Shown in pieces: positions 1-7,377 of a stretch of DNA of 36,842 bases (positions are counted from its first letter, which is position 1; every line of letters starts with the position of its first letter). This stretch comes from UBA660 sp046704245 (GTDB taxonomy: Bacteria > Bacillota_I > Bacilli_A > RF39 > UBA660). The stretch is taken from NCBI GenBank assembly GCA_046704245.1, contig JBJKSD010000018.1:1-36842 (forward strand). The letters are read 5' to 3'. A program made the position numbers and the translations under genes. Under the pieces are notes generated by a model, which was given only the letters and a program-made list of their open reading frames with translations, searched no databases and was not told the DNA's origin.

Positions 1-139
1 ACATTTCTTCATCCTTAATATAAGCATCTATTCGTGCTTGTTCTATTATCTTCATAACATTTGGTATTGCTATTACTAGGATTATAGCTAATACTACTAT
101 TACTGCTAATAATTCGATTAAAGTAAATCCTTTTTTCAT
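1..139 (-). CDS. Type IV pilin-like (prepilin) protein, 3'-truncated by the window edge
   Basis: Only the first 46 codons are present. The N-terminus reads MKKGFTLIELLAVIVVLAII, a classic class III prepilin signal: short basic leader, Gly4/Phe5 cleavage site, Glu at mature position 5, then a hydrophobic helix. After the helix comes NVMKIIEQARIDAYIKDEE, similar in style to the 520-residue pilin at 24128-25690. The start is an ATG preceded by AGGAG. It has its own promoter (177-205), upstream of which lies the recO terminator. Its C-terminal domain and function cannot be seen. It is the sixth pilin-like gene in the window; no assembly ATPase, platform protein or prepilin peptidase is present here. 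Confidence 0.9.
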   Translation of the reverse strand, partial: MKKGFTLIELLAVIVVLAIILVIAIPNVMKIIEQARIDAYIKDEEM

Positions 140-176
140 AACAATATCTCCTCAAAGTTCCCCTATGGTTAACTAT

Positions 177-205
177 AGTATATAATATCTACCATTATTT
201 TACAA
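177..205 (-). promoter_or_regulatory. Sigma-A-type promoter of the left-edge pilin gene
   Basis: On the minus strand, -35 TTGTAA (200-205), a 17-base spacer and -10 TATACT (177-182) lie about 40 bases upstream of the pilin start. The TTGTAA-17 arrangement recurs upstream of two other pilin genes. Confidence 0.6.
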
Positions 206-229
206 TATTTTCCTTTATAATAAAATAAA

Positions 230-254
230 AAAACTTAATCCCTGATTAAGTTTT
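230..254 (-). terminator. Rho-independent terminator of recO
   Basis: Ten-base stem AAAACTTAAT/ATTAAGTTTT with a 5-base loop, followed on the minus strand by a T-rich run. The 5' arm includes the recO stop codon. Confidence 0.8.
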
Positions 255-984
255 ACAATTTTATTAAATTATCTAATAATTTCTTGGATTTTAAATATAG
301 ACCAGTATATTTATCATAATAATCATTAATAAAAGTATCTATTTCTCTTTTTACTTCATCACTTATCTCTAATTTCGATATCTTTGCTATATCTACATAA
401 TAAAACATTCTTATTAACTTTATAGCTTTTTGGCTAACCTTACGGTCATTATCATAACAATTTATACAGACATAACCACCTTTATCTGCTGATAGAGTAA
501 TAATATCAGTTTTATTACCACATATAGCACAAGCATCTAAGATTGGATTAACTCCTAAATATGATAATAGTTTTAATTCTAAGATATTAGTTATTACTAA
601 TGGACTATAACCTTCATCTATTTTAGTAATAGTATCTATTAATAATTTATATACTTCTTCATGGGGTTCTTCTTTTACTATTTGTTGGACTAATTCAATT
701 AAATATGATGTATAAGATATTTTAATAATATCTTTTTTTATATTTTTAAAAGAATTAATAAGATCGACACTAATTAAATCAGATAGTTTATCTTTTTTAT
801 AATAGATATGAAAATAACCATAAGTAAGTTTACCACTCACGCCTCTTAAACTACTCTTCATTCGCTTAGCACCTTTAGCTATAACTCCAATAATGCCATA
901 TTCTTTAGTTAAGATATTAATTATTTTACTTGATTCGCTATAATCTTGTTCTCTAATAACAATACCTTCAACTTTTTTAATCAT
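253..984 (-). CDS. recO: DNA repair protein RecO
   Basis: 243 residues, normal for RecO, the recombination mediator that loads RecA at gaps with RecR and anneals strands. The N-terminal OB-fold segment is typical (MIKKVEGIVIREQDYSES, then the GIIGVIAKGAKR stretch). A C-terminal zinc-type motif follows, with CAIC at about 152-155 and CINC at about 171-174. I start it at the ATG five bases after the yqzL stop, because the longer frame would overlap yqzL and has no better ribosome binding site. It is the last gene of the era-yqzL-recO block, the order seen in Bacillus. Confidence 0.93.
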   Translation of the reverse strand: MIKKVEGIVIREQDYSESSKIINILTKEYGIIGVIAKGAKRMKSSLRGVSGKLTYGYFHIYYKKDKLSDLISVDLINSFKNIKKDIIKISYTSYLIELVQQIVKEEPHEEVYKLLIDTITKIDEGYSPLVITNILELKLLSYLGVNPILDACAICGNKTDIITLSADKGGYVCINCYDNDRKVSQKAIKLIRMFYYVDIAKISKLEISDEVKREIDTFINDYYDKYTGLYLKSKKLLDNLIKL

Positions 985-988
985 AGCA

Positions 989-1081
989 TCACTCTTCTCC
1001 CATATCATCTAATTTCTTAGTTAATAAATAGTATCCAATTGAACCAGTTTTCTTAAATAAGTTCCATACTATTGTTCTCAT
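989..1081 (-). CDS. yqzL: YqzL-like small protein
   Basis: A 30-codon gene: MRTIVWNLFKKTGSIGYYLL, then a short acidic tail ending MGEE and a TGA stop. The W-x-x-F-x-K-T-G-x-[IV]-x-x-Y-L-L pattern and the position between era and recO match the tiny YqzL family of Bacillus, whose function is not established. AAAGGTGGG lies 7 bases before the ATG. That binding site is inside the 3' arm of a 12-bp hairpin (1082-1117), so translation may depend on opening it. recO follows 4 bases after the stop. Confidence 0.75.
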   Translation of the reverse strand: MRTIVWNLFKKTGSIGYYLLTKKLDDMGEE

Positions 1082-1117
1082 AAATAACCCACCTTTCATT
1101 AATATGGTGGGTTATTT
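1082..1117 (-). promoter_or_regulatory. Hairpin covering the yqzL ribosome binding site
   Basis: Perfect 12-bp stem AAATAACCCACC/GGTGGGTTATTT with a 12-base loop, directly before the yqzL ATG. The 3' arm holds the Shine-Dalgarno GGTGGG. No T-run follows on the minus strand, so a terminator is unlikely in that direction. Translational control of yqzL-recO is an inference. Confidence 0.55.
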
Positions 1118-1135
1118 AAATGTTTTTTATTCAAT

Positions 1136-2026
1136 TTATTTAAGATTATTATAACCAAATTCAATTAAATATTTTTCGCGATCACGCCATTTTTCAATTG
1201 TTTTAACATAGATAGATAGATAAACTTTTTTATTAAAGAAAGTTTCAATATCACATCTTGCTCTAGTACCTATTTCTTTTAGCATACTACCCTCACGACC
1301 AATAATAATCTTTTTTAGGTTATCACGATCAACTATAATTAAAGCATCAATATGTAATAAATCATCTTTTTCATCTAATTGTTCTACTATACAAGTAACT
1401 GAATGAGGTACTTCTTCATCAGTTAATTCTAATACTTTTTCTCTAATCATTTCACTAATAATAAATTCTTTAGTACTATTAGTAATCTTATCATCATGAT
1501 CAAAATATTTTATCTTATCTTTTAAATATTTTTTAATTACTTTAATTAAACGATCGACATTGTCATTCTTTAAAGCTGAGATAGGTACTATCTCATTAAA
1601 ATTATATAGATCTTTATATTCATTAATTTTCTCTAATATTTCATTCTTATTTAATTTATCTATTTTATTTAATAATAAAATAACTGGTTTATCGATCTTT
1701 TTTAATCTTTCAATAACAAACTTATCACCAGTTCCTAGTTTTTCACTAGCATCGACCATAAATAATACTATATCGACGTCATCAATTGAAAAATAAGCTT
1801 GTCGATTTAAATATTTTCCTAATTTATATTTTGGTTTATGAATACCTGGTGTATCAATAAAAATTATTTGTGAATCACTATCATTATATATACCTTGAAT
1901 ATTATTTCTAGTTGTTTGAGGTTTTTCGGAAATAATAGCAATCTTTTTACCGACAATAGTATTAATTAATGTTGATTTACCAACATTAGGTCGTCCAATT
2001 ATACTTACAAATCCTGATTTAAACAT
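1136..2026 (-). CDS. era: GTPase Era
   Basis: 296 residues. Era is the essential GTPase that binds the 3' end of 16S rRNA during 30S maturation. P-loop GRPNVGKST at about residues 11-19; TTRNN (switch I) near 38; DTPG at about 58-61; NKID at about 120; and a C-terminal KH domain with GREGSMLKEIG near 243. Length and all G motifs are intact. The start ATG is preceded by GGGAGG. It follows dgkA by 23 bases and leads into yqzL-recO, so ribosome assembly, lipid recycling and repair genes share one transcript, as in Bacillus. Confidence 0.97.
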   Translation of the reverse strand: MFKSGFVSIIGRPNVGKSTLINTIVGKKIAIISEKPQTTRNNIQGIYNDSDSQIIFIDTPGIHKPKYKLGKYLNRQAYFSIDDVDIVLFMVDASEKLGTGDKFVIERLKKIDKPVILLLNKIDKLNKNEILEKINEYKDLYNFNEIVPISALKNDNVDRLIKVIKKYLKDKIKYFDHDDKITNSTKEFIISEMIREKVLELTDEEVPHSVTCIVEQLDEKDDLLHIDALIIVDRDNLKKIIIGREGSMLKEIGTRARCDIETFFNKKVYLSIYVKTIEKWRDREKYLIEFGYNNLK

Positions 2027-2049
2027 ACCATAAAACCTCCCTGGTTTAA

Positions 2050-2448
2050 TTAAAAGAACTTCTCTATGATTTTAGGTGCAAAGATTATTAGTCCACTAAT
2101 AACTGTTACTACAGTTAAAGCAAAGACAGCTGCTGATGCGGTATCCTTAGCTATTTTAGCTAATGGATGAATACTAGGTGACACTAAATCGATAGTAGCT
2201 TCAATCGAAGTATTTAATAATTCGATTCCTACTACCAAGCCAATTAATAAGAATAAAAATAACCATTCCATAGTACTAACTTTAAAATAATAACCTAAGA
2301 ATATAACACCAATCGTTGCCGAAATATGAATAACCATACTTTGTTCATGAGTATAGGCATATGCTAGTCCATCAAATGAATATTTAAAACTATTAATTAA
2401 TCTTTGTATTCCTAATTTTTTACCTTTATTTCTTAATTCCATATCCAT
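2050..2448 (-). CDS. dgkA: Diacylglycerol/undecaprenol kinase DgkA family
   Basis: 132 residues with three predicted membrane helices. The family signature GIELLNTSIEATIDLV at about 75-90 and KDTASAAVFA at about 101-110 are both present; they correspond to E-L-L-N-[ST]-A-I-E and K-D-x-x-S-A-A in known members. In Gram-positive bacteria this family usually phosphorylates undecaprenol, recycling the cell-wall lipid carrier, rather than diacylglycerol; that specificity is inferred from the lineage. The start lies inside the end of ybeY (23-base overlap) with AGGAG about 10 bases upstream, indicating translational coupling. Confidence 0.92.
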   Translation of the reverse strand: MDMELRNKGKKLGIQRLINSFKYSFDGLAYAYTHEQSMVIHISATIGVIFLGYYFKVSTMEWLFLFLLIGLVVGIELLNTSIEATIDLVSPSIHPLAKIAKDTASAAVFALTVVTVISGLIIFAPKIIEKFF

Positions 2449-2875
2449 CTAAAATCATCTCCTGTTTACTAAACATTTTATTTTCTCCTTCTTTATCATC
2501 ATGGTTATATCCTAAAAGATGTAAGAAGCCATGTATTGATAAGAAAGCTAATTCTCTAAGTAATGAATGGTTATGTGCTTGTTGTTGTTCTTTAGCTTTA
2601 TCAACTGAAATATATATATCGCCCAATAACCGTTTATTTTTATAATTAAGATCTTTATAATCTTCTAATGCAAAACTAATAACATCAGTATTTTCATCTT
2701 TATGTCGATAATTTTTATTTAATTCTCTAATTGTTTTATTATCGACAAAGATAAGATTAAATTCTAAATTCTTTTCTTTTTCGATATCGATAGCATAATT
2801 AATTAAACCTTTAATTTCATTAATTTCATTTCTAATATCATAATTAGTTTCATTGAAAAAGCCAATTAAATTCAA
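2426..2875 (-). CDS. ybeY: Endoribonuclease YbeY
   Basis: 149 residues. The zinc-binding motif HGFLHLLGYNHD (near the C-terminus) and the upstream TDVISFA segment identify the rRNA-maturation and quality-control RNase YbeY. I prefer the TTG start two bases after the vanZ stop. It is preceded by GGTGG at the right distance, and it gives an N-terminus (MNLIGFFNETNY) that lines up with other YbeY proteins; an ATG 27 bases further upstream would overlap vanZ. It sits between vanZ and dgkA; in Bacillus this place follows phoH and pgpH, which are absent here. Confidence 0.93.
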   Translation of the reverse strand: MNLIGFFNETNYDIRNEINEIKGLINYAIDIEKEKNLEFNLIFVDNKTIRELNKNYRHKDENTDVISFALEDYKDLNYKNKRLLGDIYISVDKAKEQQQAHNHSLLRELAFLSIHGFLHLLGYNHDDKEGENKMFSKQEMILDGYGIKK

Positions 2876-2876
2876 T

Positions 2877-3491
2877 TTAACACCACCAATTACTAGTTCC
2901 AATATATATTATAAAAAGAAATAATATAATCATTATTATCTTAATTATATTAAAGATAAGGTTTTTTTTCAAGATATTAGGTACTTTCTTTACTAAGAAT
3001 AATACTAATTGATAGATAAAATAACCTACTAAAGCTCCAAAAACATTTAACATAATATCATCAACATCAAAAACTCTACCAATAATCAATTGAATATATT
3101 CGATTGATAATGATGCAATAAAGGCCATTAATAAGATATATCTAGCTTTCTTTAATCTTAAATAATATGATACAAAAAATCCATATGGTAAAAACATTAC
3201 AAAGTTACCAACGACATTTTTAAAAAATAATCTTTCTCCTACATCATATCTAAATATTTCTTTAAAAGGTATATAGTTTGATGAAGACCACGATACATCT
3301 TGAAAAGTAACAACTTGGAACAACAATAAAATATATACTAAAAATAGTAATCCCATCAATTCTTGAGGATATACAATAACCTTTTTATTTCTATATAACC
3401 ATGATAATCTAATCGAAATTAAAATAATCAATGCTATAGCAATCATCGGCCATGTATATCCGATAACATCCATAATATTTTCTTTTAACAT
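2877..3491 (-). CDS. VanZ-like family membrane protein
   Basis: 204 residues with about five predicted membrane helices. The VanZ-like pattern is clear: N-x-x-G-N-x-x-x-F-x-P-[YW]-G at KNVVGNFVMFLPYGFF, then SLSIEYIQLIIGRVFDVDD and NVFGALVGYF. VanZ itself gives low-level teicoplanin resistance by an unclear mechanism; most homologues have no known role. The ATG overlaps the yqfD stop by one base (TAATG) and AAGGTG lies upstream, so it is coupled to yqfD. It occupies the place that phoH and the HD-domain pgpH gene hold in Bacillus. Confidence 0.85.
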   Translation of the reverse strand: MLKENIMDVIGYTWPMIAIALIILISIRLSWLYRNKKVIVYPQELMGLLFLVYILLLFQVVTFQDVSWSSSNYIPFKEIFRYDVGERLFFKNVVGNFVMFLPYGFFVSYYLRLKKARYILLMAFIASLSIEYIQLIIGRVFDVDDIMLNVFGALVGYFIYQLVLFLVKKVPNILKKNLIFNIIKIIMIILFLFIIYIGTSNWWC

Positions 3492-4675
3492 TACTTCTTC
3501 ACCTTCTGCTCAGGCACAAATGGCCTTCCTACTCCAATATTTTCATATATTGAAAAAAATATATTAGCTATTACTTTATTATTTTGGATCTTGACATCTA
3601 AATTTTGTTGACTAATAATTTTTTCATTTTCTTTTAATCGTTCTTCCATCTTTTGTCTAGCTACTCTATTAGCTCTTATAAGAGCTTCTTCTTTTGTACA
3701 TTTTTCATTGATAATTTTTAATTCTTCTTGTTGTTCTCTTACTATTTTAAAAGGTACTAATGGTAAGGTAACAAGATTAATAGCTTTAATTTTCTTATCC
3801 TTAAAAGGATTAAAATCAAATAATGGCCAACGATGATCTAAAAATGTAATAGCATATGTTTGTTTTGTTTTACCTGTCTTAATTTCTTCTCGATAAGACA
3901 ATGGATACTCTACTCTTGTAGTATACCATACTTCGGCATAAACTTTACCATCAGCTTTAACATTTTTAATAATTTTTTCATTTCTAATAATAGCCCCACT
4001 GATTAGAATATCGCCCTTTTTAACATACTCATTAACTATTCTTACTATATCTCCATTACTAGCATCTATTATCTTGATAATACCATTTCTTCTAGCTACA
4101 ATGTGTTGATACTTTATATTTTCTTTCTTGGCTTCTATTTTCCTTTCTTCTACTCTAACTATATACTTAGTCCCTTCAGCTTTTATTTCTAACCACTCTA
4201 TTTTACTTTTATTCTTATTTAAAATGTCAGCTTCTATTTTTTGTATTTCATCAAAGCTTTTCTTAAATGCTAATCTTTTGATACCTCTATTTGCTAATTC
4301 ATCAATTAAAAGAGCTCTAATTTTACTATTAGAGTGCATTACTTGAACCCCAAATATTACATTAGATAATAATAGTAATATGTATATACCAATTAAAAGA
4401 GTAATAAAAATATATCTATTATTCTTTAAAACTTTTTTTAATTTTATACCTCCATATATTTCAATAATCTCTAATTCATAAACAGTATTTAATAGTAATA
4501 TCTTTTCATAATCAGTATCCCGTATAGTTATATATATTGTCTTGGGCAAAGGATATTCTATTCTTAATAAATCAATGTGATTAGTATTTAATTCTCTAAT
4601 AAATAATTTTATATTACTGCCTGTTATTTTTAATTTAATTCTATTATTATAATTAAACAACCATTTATACCACAT
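3491..4675 (-). CDS. yqfD: Sporulation protein YqfD
   Basis: 394 residues, the usual size for YqfD. An N-terminal soluble part of about 90 residues is followed by one membrane helix (about 92-112) and a larger extracytoplasmic domain rich in charged residues, with RRNGIIKIIDASNGDIVRI and VKKGDILISG typical of the family. YqfD is made in the mother cell under sigma-E in Bacillus and is needed for sporulation, mechanism unknown. I start at the ATG preceded by GGGG six bases away, not at a TTG 12 bases earlier that lies in the ribosome binding site. It overlaps the end of yqfC. Confidence 0.9.
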   Translation of the reverse strand: MWYKWLFNYNNRIKLKITGSNIKLFIRELNTNHIDLLRIEYPLPKTIYITIRDTDYEKILLLNTVYELEIIEIYGGIKLKKVLKNNRYIFITLLIGIYILLLLSNVIFGVQVMHSNSKIRALLIDELANRGIKRLAFKKSFDEIQKIEADILNKNKSKIEWLEIKAEGTKYIVRVEERKIEAKKENIKYQHIVARRNGIIKIIDASNGDIVRIVNEYVKKGDILISGAIIRNEKIIKNVKADGKVYAEVWYTTRVEYPLSYREEIKTGKTKQTYAITFLDHRWPLFDFNPFKDKKIKAINLVTLPLVPFKIVREQQEELKIINEKCTKEEALIRANRVARQKMEERLKENEKIISQQNLDVKIQNNKVIANIFFSIYENIGVGRPFVPEQKVKK

Positions 4676-4919
4676 AATTATCCCCAATTTCTATCTTCTT
4701 TATCACTCCTGTAACTAAAAGCTCATTATTTAACAATTTTGTAATCATTAATTCTTGTCCTTCAATAGTAATTTTTCCTTTATTATATTTAACAATAATT
4801 AACCTATCAGTAAATCTAAGTATTTCAATATAATTAACAACATAAATCTTATTAGCTGTTATGGTTAATTTCATTTCATCATCGTTAATAAAGTCAACTA
4901 CTTTACGTATTATATTCAT
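4665..4919 (-). CDS. yqfC: Sporulation protein YqfC
   Basis: 84 residues: an amphipathic beta-rich small protein with LTITANKIYVVNYIEILRF and a C-terminal GKITIEGQELMITKLLNNEL segment, as in YqfC, which is always next to yqfD. The ATG start is preceded by AGGTGG; a GTG nine bases upstream lies inside that binding site. The gene begins about 30 bases after the yqeY terminator, so it likely has its own promoter, but I could not identify one convincingly. In Bacillus yqfC-yqfD is a sigma-E unit. Confidence 0.85.
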   Translation of the reverse strand: MNIIRKVVDFINDDEMKLTITANKIYVVNYIEILRFTDRLIIVKYNKGKITIEGQELMITKLLNNELLVTGVIKKIEIGDNYVV

Positions 4920-4950
4920 ATTAGCCACCTAATAAATGATATTAAAAAAA

Positions 4951-4970
4951 AAGACTTATTATGAAGTCTT
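4951..4970 (-). terminator. Rho-independent terminator of the rpsU-murE-yqeY unit
   Basis: Stem AAGACTT/AAGTCTT with a six-base loop, followed on the minus strand by about nine Ts. It separates yqeY from yqfC. Confidence 0.8.
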
Positions 4971-4972
4971 CT

Positions 4973-5416
4973 TTAACTTAATTTATTTTTTATTATCGCA
5001 TTTACTTTACTTAAATCATATTTACCTTTAACTTTAGGTACTACTTCTCGCATAATATTGCCCATATCATTACTGCTTGAATAGTTATATTCTTTAATTA
5101 CTTGATCAATAATCTGTTCTACTTCTTCATCACTTAATTGTTCAGGTAAATATTTATTCAAAATAGTAATCTCTTTTTCAGTTTCTTCTACTAGATCATC
5201 TCTATTACCTTTTTTAAATTCAGTAATTGAATCATGACGCATTTTAACTTGTTTCATAATGATACCAATAACATCTTCATCAGTTAATTCTTGTTGTTTA
5301 TTAATTTCTTCTAGTTGAATAGCAGCTTTAACCATTCTAATAACTGATAATTCACGTTTATTATGCTCTTTCATAGCTTTAATCATATCATCGTTCAATA
5401 ATTTAATTAAACTCAT
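4973..5416 (-). CDS. yqeY: YqeY, GatB/YqeY-domain protein
   Basis: 147 residues covering a complete GatB/YqeY domain: an N-terminal helical part (MIKAMKEHNKRELSVIRMVKAAI), ILNKYLPEQLSDEE in the middle, and a C-terminal helical part with MGNIMREVVPKVKGKYDLSKVNAIIK (quoted in pieces). It resembles the tRNA-binding tail domain of GatB but stands alone; its function is not settled. Its place just downstream of rpsU is conserved in Firmicutes, although murE is inserted between them here. Start ATG preceded by GGAG; nine bases after the murE stop. Confidence 0.92.
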   Translation of the reverse strand: MSLIKLLNDDMIKAMKEHNKRELSVIRMVKAAIQLEEINKQQELTDEDVIGIIMKQVKMRHDSITEFKKGNRDDLVEETEKEITILNKYLPEQLSDEEVEQIIDQVIKEYNYSSSNDMGNIMREVVPKVKGKYDLSKVNAIIKNKLS

Positions 5417-5425
5417 TTTAATCTC

Positions 5426-6847
5426 CTATCTATTAAAATATTTTCTAATTACTTCAACATCACTATGAGGTACTGTACCATTACCAACATACATATAATC
5501 ATCGCGACCTTTACCGGCTATAACAATTATATCATCTTTATTGGCTATCGATAAAGCTTTTCTAATTGCTTCTGCTCGATCTACTATTCGTTCATAATTG
5601 TTTTTAGTATCTTTAACTTTAGCTATTAAATCATCAATAATATCGTTAGGGTCTTCCATTCTAGGATCATCAGCTGTAAAAATAACATGATCAGATAAAT
5701 CAGTTACTACCTTACCCATTACTGGTCTTTTTTCTCGATCACGGCCTCCTGCTGATCCAGTTATGGTAATTATTTTACCTTTAGCAATAATCTTAACATA
5801 CTCTAATAAATTTTTTAAAGCATTAGCTGTGTGAGCATAGTCAATTATTATTTTATATGGTTGACCAAAATCTAACGATTCAGCGCGAGCTGATACTGGT
5901 TCTAATTGTTTTATATTGACAATTATATCATCAATATTAAATCCTAATGATTGACACGCTATAATAGCAGCCATTAAATTATATACATTAAAACGACCAG
6001 ATAGTGGACTAATAATATCATATTGTTGATCAAATAGATGTAATTTAAATTGCAATCTATCTTCGTTTACTATAATATCACTAGCCATTATATCAGCTTT
6101 ATTATCGATACCATAAGTAATTAATTTACCATTACAGGCTTCCTTAATATCATTAGCATACTCATCATCATTATTAACTATACAATAACCATCATTTTTA
6201 ACAGCTTTAAATAGTTTACATTTAGATTGAATATAATTTTCCATGGTCTTATGATTATTTAAATGCTCAGGTGTTATATTAGTATATATAGCCATATCAA
6301 ATAAAAGATTATCTAAACGATTAGCCATTAATCTTTCTGATGATACTTCCATTGTTACATAATGACATCCTTTTTTTACAAAATCATCTAGATAAGCATA
6401 TAATTCTCTTGGTAATGGAGTTGTTAATTTAGTACTAAAATGAAAATCTGGACACCAAACACCATTAGTACCAATATAACCACCTTTATCTAATTTATTA
6501 ATTAGTTGATAGATAATAGTAGCCAAGGTTGTTTTACCATCAGTACCAGTAATACCTATCATTTTAATTTTCTTTTCGGGTTCGTCATAAAACTTCGAAA
6601 GAGCCAAGGACATGGCTCTATTCGTATCTTTTACTTTAATTACTGGGACATTAACATCAACATCTTTTGATGCTACTACTGCTACTGCCCCATTTTCTAC
6701 TGCTTGCTTAGCATAATCATGTCCATCGACTGTTAATCCTTCTATACAACAGAATAAATAATTATCATCCTTTACTCTGGAATCTTCTTGAATAGATTTA
6801 ATTTCGATAGCTTCTTGACCTTCGAAAAGTTCATTAAGTTTTTTCAT
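5426..6847 (-). CDS. murE: UDP-MurNAc-tripeptide synthetase MurE
   Basis: 473 residues, all three Mur ligase domains. Domain 1 has DSRVKDDNYLFCCIEG; the ATP loop GITGTDGKTTLATII is near residue 98; TNITPEHLNNH and SARAESLDFG follow; domain 3 has ITGSAGGRDREKRPVMG and GKGRDDY. MurE adds the third stem-peptide residue to UDP-MurNAc-L-Ala-D-Glu in the cytoplasm. The specificity motif reads DDPRMEDP. Its Arg is what meso-diaminopimelate enzymes carry (usually DNPR), but Asp replaces the usual Asn, so the amino acid added is likely mDAP but unproven. The gene lies outside the dcw cluster, three bases after rpsU. Confidence 0.93.
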   Translation of the reverse strand: MKKLNELFEGQEAIEIKSIQEDSRVKDDNYLFCCIEGLTVDGHDYAKQAVENGAVAVVASKDVDVNVPVIKVKDTNRAMSLALSKFYDEPEKKIKMIGITGTDGKTTLATIIYQLINKLDKGGYIGTNGVWCPDFHFSTKLTTPLPRELYAYLDDFVKKGCHYVTMEVSSERLMANRLDNLLFDMAIYTNITPEHLNNHKTMENYIQSKCKLFKAVKNDGYCIVNNDDEYANDIKEACNGKLITYGIDNKADIMASDIIVNEDRLQFKLHLFDQQYDIISPLSGRFNVYNLMAAIIACQSLGFNIDDIIVNIKQLEPVSARAESLDFGQPYKIIIDYAHTANALKNLLEYVKIIAKGKIITITGSAGGRDREKRPVMGKVVTDLSDHVIFTADDPRMEDPNDIIDDLIAKVKDTKNNYERIVDRAEAIRKALSIANKDDIIVIAGKGRDDYMYVGNGTVPHSDVEVIRKYFNR

Positions 6848-6850
6848 TGC

Positions 6851-7045
6851 TTAATCCCTTTCCCTTCTTTGTAACCTCCTGCTATTTTTAATAGCTTCTG
6901 CCTTTGCTTTACGTCTTCTTATACCAGGTTTTTCGTAATGTTCTCTCTTTTTAAACTCTGAGGGGAGGCCACTTCTAGCTACTTTTTGCTTAAATTTCTT
7001 TAAAGCACCATCAACATTACCGTTTCTTACAACCACATGAGTCAT
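6851..7045 (-). CDS. rpsU: Small ribosomal subunit protein bS21
   Basis: 64 residues, highly basic. MTHVVVRNGNVDGALKKFKQ, then an EFKKREHYEKPGIRRRKAKA stretch and a poly-basic tail; all are bS21 hallmarks. GGGAGG precedes the ATG. It heads the rpsU-murE-yqeY unit from the strong promoter at 7080-7108. Confidence 0.96.
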   Translation of the reverse strand: MTHVVVRNGNVDGALKKFKQKVARSGLPSEFKKREHYEKPGIRRRKAKAEAIKNSRRLQRRERD

Positions 7046-7079
7046 TCTAGTTCCCTCCCTTCTGTTTCTTTCTATTGAG

Positions 7080-7108
7080 ATTATATCACTTTAAGCCCAA
7101 ATATACAA
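7080..7108 (-). promoter_or_regulatory. Sigma-A-type promoter of rpsU-murE-yqeY
   Basis: On the minus strand: -35 TTGTAT (7103-7108), 17-base spacer, -10 TATAAT (7080-7085), about 35 bases before the rpsU ATG. The rest of the 149-base gap between the small-peptide locus and rpsU holds nothing else I can support. Confidence 0.75.
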
Positions 7109-7194
7109 CAGATTTTTCATCCTGACTGTTAATACATTATATGTAATAAAAGATATCAATATAAACTATGAATATACCAGAATAAAAATGATAA

Positions 7195-7377
7195 TTAAAA
7201 GATACATGTTAATGTATCTTTTATGATATTACCTTCATATATGCCTCTAAAAATAGTACCAATAATTCTTCCACTATTAAGTAAAGTTGATAAATATATA
7301 TTAAATATAACCATAGCTATAGGTATTAGTATTATTAATAAAGTATATTTTACTTTCTTATTAGTTATATTTATCAT
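7195..7377 (-). CDS. 60-residue single-helix membrane peptide, possible immunity protein of the bacteriocin-like locus
   Basis: Not a family I recognise. One predicted helix (about residues 11-32: YTLLIILIPIAMVIFNIYL) is followed by a polar tail with GRIIGTIFRGIYEGN and the end TLTCIF. The tail resembles the C-terminus of the peptide encoded just upstream (SRSLGTALRRIYSHN): R-x-[LI]-G-T-x-x-R-x-I-Y-x-x-N is shared. There is no double-glycine leader, so it is probably not exported by the C39 transporter. I choose the ATG that overlaps the upstream TGA as ATGA; an ATG three codons earlier is possible. The stop codon follows directly on the terminator stem. Immunity by mimicry of the peptide is an inference. 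Confidence 0.65.
   Translation of the reverse strand: MINITNKKVKYTLLIILIPIAMVIFNIYLSTLLNSGRIIGTIFRGIYEGNIIKDTLTCIF
7197..7222 (-). terminator. Rho-independent terminator of the bacteriocin-like locus
   Basis: Perfect 11-bp stem AAAAGATACAT/ATGTATCTTTT with a four-base loop. It lies inside the last codons of the 60-residue membrane peptide gene; on the minus strand its 3' arm ends in four Ts, followed by the stop codon. Confidence 0.75.

Noticed and set aside
1560..1796. Plus-strand open frames opposite era, yqfD, gerM, ftsZ, ftsA, murB, ftsW, ftsL and mraZ
   Set aside because: They lie wholly within genes with clear families, lack ribosome binding sites and show the hydrophobic/serine bias of antisense frames.
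4920..4972. Sigma-E-type promoter before yqfC
   Set aside because: TCATAAT is present as a possible -35 but no CATACAAT-like -10 lies at the right distance.
7046..7194. Attachment-site repeat of the tRNA-Arg 3' end on the far side of the peptide locus
   Set aside because: I found no stretch resembling the tRNA 3' end there, and no integrase.
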